Assembly (NCBI GenBank): GCA_022836615.1
Contig: MU405298.1
Location: forward strand, 101,183-165,182
Origin: Annulohypoxylon bovei var. microspora
Lineage: Eukaryota > Ascomycota > Sordariomycetes > Xylariales > Hypoxylaceae
Direction: 5' to 3'
Length of the DNA: 64,000 nucleotides
Below are positions 60,863 through 64,000 of this stretch, piece by piece. Both the position numbers and the translations under genes were made by a program. Position 1 is the first letter of the stretch; the number at the start of each line of letters is the position of its first letter. The notes under the pieces are model-generated. The model made no database searches. It was not told where the DNA came from and saw only the letters and a program-made list of their open reading frames with translations.

Positions 60863-61197
60863 ACTTCACATGTAATTTGACAGCATTTTGATTAAAACAG
60901 TCATATATGCTGAAAATACTGTAACAAGAGTTGTATGATTTGTAACGATGAGGTAGCTCCACAGGGAGGTAGTTAGCATAAAATTCAGTCACCCCCTTAC
61001 CCCTTTTTTAACCCCTATATCAGGTTTGATAGAATCATAGATATAGATACTTCCCTGTAGTTAGAAAACTTAAGTTACATTACTTATTGTCTTGAAATTC
61101 AAACTAGAAGATCATATAATCACAATTTCCTCTCCGCCACAGAGAATATAATATACTAGAGCTAATAAATACCTAGGTAAATAAAAAAACATATCGC
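60863..61197. other. Spacer downstream of the efflux pump
   Basis: About 340 bp of AT-rich sequence with no gene seen. Confidence 0.55.
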
Positions 61198-61202
61198 AAA
61201 AA
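61198..61202 (-). terminator. Pol III terminator of tRNA-Gly
   Basis: On the minus strand five T follow the tRNA discriminator base directly; a second run of seven T lies a few bases further on. Confidence 0.7.
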
Positions 61203-61274
61203 TGCAGCTCCGGGGAATTGAACCCCGATCTCGAGCTTGGAAGGCCCGAATGCTAGCCATTACACCAAAGCAGC
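61203..61274 (-). tRNA. tRNA-Gly (anticodon UCC)
   Basis: A 72-nt cloverleaf without intron. The anticodon stem CGGGC/GCTCG (one G-U) encloses loop CTTCCAA, anticodon TCC. The T arm is CGGGG/CCCCG around TTCAATT. The D arm is GTGT/GCAT with AATGGCTA loop. The acceptor strands are GCTGCTT and GAGCTGC, which pair except for U3 opposite U70. The discriminator is A. The mismatch may be real, tolerated, or a sequencing error. Confidence 0.93.
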
Positions 61275-61415
61275 CTCGATATTCACGCATATATACGAAA
61301 GTTGAGTAATTCTGTTATATAAATCAAGATTGTCATTAAGCTTAGAGCAAGAAGCGGACAGGACTAGCAAAATTTTCCTTCTTGCTGTGGGGCAAGTCCC
61401 CAAGGGCAACACTTC

Positions 61416-62432
61416 TTATAGCGTGATAACTAGCTTCTGGGCCGACGTGGCACCGGACTTCCCTTGGTCGAACGCATCCTGGAGGTGCTCCAGGCCGTGA
61501 CCGACAATTAATGGCTTTGGAAGACATTGGTACTTCTTCTGGGATAGGGCCTCTGGAAGGAATTGGCCGTAGATCATGGGCCCCACCTCGTTATCCCTCA
61601 GCGTGCCGGCAAAGACCATCTTGACCTGAATACCCTCTGGGATCTCAGTGGGTTTCATAGCACAGGCCACGAACTTGGTCCCCTGGATCTTCCCTATCAC
61701 CTCAAAAACGATCTTCTCCGAACCCCGTTGGATAGCAAAGCCTCCCGCACTTGTCTTTCCCTTGAAAGCCTCTATCAGATCCTGGGTGATGGTTGGGCTG
61801 TGGTAATCGAAGACACGTGCAGCACCGAGTTGCTTACAGTAGTCGAAGTTCTTAGGCGACGAAGTCGTGTATACCTCATAGCCAGAGGCCACGGCTAATT
61901 GGATAGCGTTCGTTCCGACACTGGAGGCGCCGGCCCAGATCAACAAGGTCTTGCCGTTTGGCTTCGGGTTGAGGCTCGGGTAGTCGAGTGCTAGAAAATC
62001 CTTCTGGTACAGGGCACAAGCTGCCGTGGCCAACCCAAGGGGTAGGACGGAGGCATCAACAAAGTCTAGGTCGGTAGGGATGGGTACGACAGTCTTGATT
62101 TCGAGCGCGGCGTAATGCTGATAACCGCCAAATCGAGGTTCGAATCCGGCTGCGAGACCAACCACACGATCGCCAGTCTTGAACTTGTTGACGTTGGGAC
62201 CAACCTCGACTACTGTGCCGGCAATGTCACTACCTCCAACATATGGATATTGGAGCCAGTCGAACAGATCCTTTCCTAGGATCTGGATGTACCAATCCAT
62301 AGGGTTGACGGCAGCGGCGGCGACCTTAACAATGACTTCGCCATCTTTAGCAATTGGGTATGGTAAGGAGTCAACCTTGATTGGGTAGGCTTTAGGTTCA
62401 GTGAGCGTAGCGGCTTTGTTGGTAGGGGCCAT
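61416..62432 (-). CDS. CipB-like zinc-independent MDR oxidoreductase
   Basis: A single exon of 338 codons, usual length for the medium-chain dehydrogenase/reductase superfamily. The N-terminal GroES-like fold reads VNPMDWYIQ, YPYVGGSDIAGTVVEVG and FKTGDRVVG. The cofactor site is LLIWAGASSVGTNAIQLA (about 163-180), a GxSxxG-type NADPH-binding loop as in quinone-reductase and enoyl-reductase branches. The cysteine/histidine ligands of catalytic and structural zinc are absent, so this is a zinc-independent reductase. Fungal homologues are annotated as CipB-like zinc-binding oxidoreductases or trans-enoyl reductases. It lies beside the efflux pump and regulator and may work with them, but a shared pathway is conjecture. 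Confidence 0.88.
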   Translation of the reverse strand: MAPTNKAATLTEPKAYPIKVDSLPYPIAKDGEVIVKVAAAAVNPMDWYIQILGKDLFDWLQYPYVGGSDIAGTVVEVGPNVNKFKTGDRVVGLAAGFEPRFGGYQHYAALEIKTVVPIPTDLDFVDASVLPLGLATAACALYQKDFLALDYPSLNPKPNGKTLLIWAGASSVGTNAIQLAVASGYEVYTTSSPKNFDYCKQLGAARVFDYHSPTITQDLIEAFKGKTSAGGFAIQRGSEKIVFEVIGKIQGTKFVACAMKPTEIPEGIQVKMVFAGTLRDNEVGPMIYGQFLPEALSQKKYQCLPKPLIVGHGLEHLQDAFDQGKSGATSAQKLVITL

Positions 62433-63909
62433 TTTGGAGTAGTTTTTTTATAAAAAATATCTTGAGAACTGAAGAGTCAAGAGGTCAACCCGTAGTATTC
62501 TGAAGTTTATAATAATGAAATTCATGAAACTAGTTATATGAAATTTTATAGCAGGATTTATATATCATTATGGCTGCGACGTGAATTTCACTGCGTACTT
62601 GCCGGAGCGGTAACATAAATAGCCCGACGGGACCGGACGAAAATTGTTAGAAGGTCGTTTGAAGTCGATGAGCGGCGCAGTAAGGGCATTCCAGCATCCT
62701 CTCATTTTATAACTATATATCTCCTAAACTGGATCCCTAAAGGGGTATCCCCGAAGTGGACAACCATTATATCCGGTCGGGGCCGTTATATGGCTTACAT
62801 CCGATAATCTCCGTCATTTCCGGTACTCTTAACTCCTACGATAAACAAATGCGGTTAAGTAAACTTGAAATGAAATCGGAGGATGCGGGGGATCTTGATC
62901 TATTTGTCCCACTTCCGACTCGGAATCCGGGTGGTTGAGTTAGCTCCTCAACGGTTGATCCCCGCTCGCAGTGAAACTATATCCGGTATATTACGCCCGG
63001 TCCCCGTGGTTTTATATAACTACCTAGCTACCAAACGCATTTTATCGTATACTACCTTACATCTATTGACCCGGGACACTAGACATGCCGCTATTAGTTA
63101 CCGTTATGGTCTGGTCTTCAATTGACCGTAATACGTTTAGTGAAGGTCATCCTATGTACGTATAGTGAACTGGAACCGGGAGGTTCCCATAAGAGAGGCA
63201 CTGGAAGCTCCCAAAAGGGCCCAGATACACTTCTCCTAAGTTCAAGATGTAATGAGGATCGCTGATCAAGATAACAGATAACAGATAGTCACATAAAACA
63301 GGTTCGGAAAACGATATATCAAAAGGTCGAATGAGGGTGTATTGAGTAGGTGATGATCGTGTGTAACTCCTAGTGCTCGGAACCACTATACGCCAATCCA
63401 CCAGTGTATACGCACTGCTAAGCCAACTAAATCAATTTAATTATACTGTTTTACTTTTAAATTTAGTCATCTATTGCACTTGAGGCTATCGTGGGTGTAG
63501 TGGGTGTAGTGGGTGTATTAACTGTGGAGTTGTAGTGGGTATAGAGCTCCCTTGTTGGTAGCTGTTAGTGTTCATTGTTAAATTAGGTGTATTCATTAAT
63601 AGATACCATTAGATACCTTTTGTGGCAACTATTGTGGCAACGATTGTGGCAATGATTGTGGCAAGTAAATATATGTGGCGTTTGTACGAAAGCTTTGATC
63701 AGCGTTGAAATTATTACTTATTGAATTATCTTAGGTCTTGCCGTTATGGTTATCTCGGGCTGGGGTGGTGAAAGGGTTAGATCCCTTTTTTTACCCTTAT
63801 TCGGACGAGCTGGAAGACGGTAAGGTCGAACGTATGAGCGACGACGAGCTCGCGGAGTGGGCCAAGGGGGGTTAGCGACAACGTAAGTGGGAATAGCTTC
63901 ACCCAAAAA
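62433..63909. other. Intergenic end region with short tandem repeats
   Basis: No supportable gene. GTGGGTGTA is repeated three times at 63491-63518. TTGTGGCAACGA-like units occur four times at about 63620-63665. A further hAT-end-like sequence starts at 63372 (AGTGCTCGGAACCACTATAC). Confidence 0.55.
63620..63665 (+). repeat. Short tandem repeat, ~12-13-bp unit
   Basis: Four units of TTGTGGCAACGA type with single-base variants. Confidence 0.75.
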
Positions 63910-64000
63910 CAGTGCTCGGAACAACTACACCAACTCAACTGAGGCCTTGGTGTAGTTGGTTTGTTACGTAATCACGAATAGCCTCAGTTGAATTGGTGTA
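63910..64000 (+). repeat. hAT-end-like dispersed repeat, copy 2 (runs off the right edge)
   Basis: Same 5' end as the copy at 45848: CAGTGCTCGGAACAACTACA, identical for ~69 bases. Directly to the left, on the minus strand, lies the second shared block GAAGCTATTCCCACTTACG. The rest of the element is outside the window, so an intact transposon cannot be excluded. Confidence 0.65.

Noticed and set aside
1..64000. CRISPR arrays, bacterial operons, prophage
   Set aside because: The spliced genes, eukaryotic protein families and eukaryotic tRNAs show nuclear fungal DNA; no spaced direct-repeat array was found.

Overview
This window looks like nuclear DNA of a filamentous ascomycete (Pezizomycotina, probably a Sordariomycete). 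The genes carry short introns with GTATGT or GTAAGT donors, CTAAC-type branch sites and YAG acceptors. The products are fungal housekeeping proteins, a Zn2Cys6 regulator and a DHA2 drug efflux pump. The intergenic DNA is wide, AT-rich, and full of TACCTAGGTA-like oligomers and dead transposons. Three [D1,2] twin introns (stwintrons) are visible; from memory these are well documented in Xylariales/Hypoxylaceae, so a xylarialean source is a plausible but unproven inference.

Layout. 1-1.4 kb: end of chorismate mutase (ARO7) and the BCP1 homologue, convergent. 3.5-4.5 kb: a Pho85/PCL-like cyclin. 8.8 kb: tRNA-Lys(CUU) in a repeat-rich stretch. 13.1-15.7 kb: a POT/PTR2 oligopeptide transporter with two stwintrons. 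16.0 kb: a small orphan ORF. 16.9-17.6 kb: a hAT-like MITE. 18.2-19.9 kb: a type II membrane, glycosyltransferase-like protein. 21.5-23.8 kb: a NIPA-type Mg transporter. 26.6-29.9 kb: a large proline-rich protein with three Zn2Cys6-type clusters. 31.2-32.1 kb: Ras. 35.7-37.0 kb: a molybdopterin-binding-domain (FLAD1 N-terminal/MoaB-Mog type) protein. 37.6-39.4 kb: a fatty-acid-desaturase-fold membrane enzyme with the third stwintron. 40.7-42.6 kb: methylenetetrahydrofolate reductase. 42.6-50.2 kb: a gene desert with MITEs, minisatellites and hAT ends. 50.2-51.2 kb: a single-pass membrane protein. 52.6-53.4 kb: an AT-rich fold-back element. 54.4 kb: an orphan protein. 55.6-60.9 kb: a divergent pair of Zn2Cys6 regulator and DHA2 transporter. 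61.2 kb: tRNA-Gly(UCC). 61.4-62.4 kb: a CipB-like zinc-independent oxidoreductase. 62.4-64 kb: repeats, ending inside a second copy of the hAT end seen at 45.8 kb.

Most genes are independent housekeeping or signalling loci. The one likely functional unit is the regulator/efflux pair at 55.6-60.9 kb, perhaps with the neighbouring oxidoreductase, which would fit a small detoxification or metabolite-export locus. Exon borders were worked out by hand from splice signals, reading frame and family conservation. No database search or transcript data were available.
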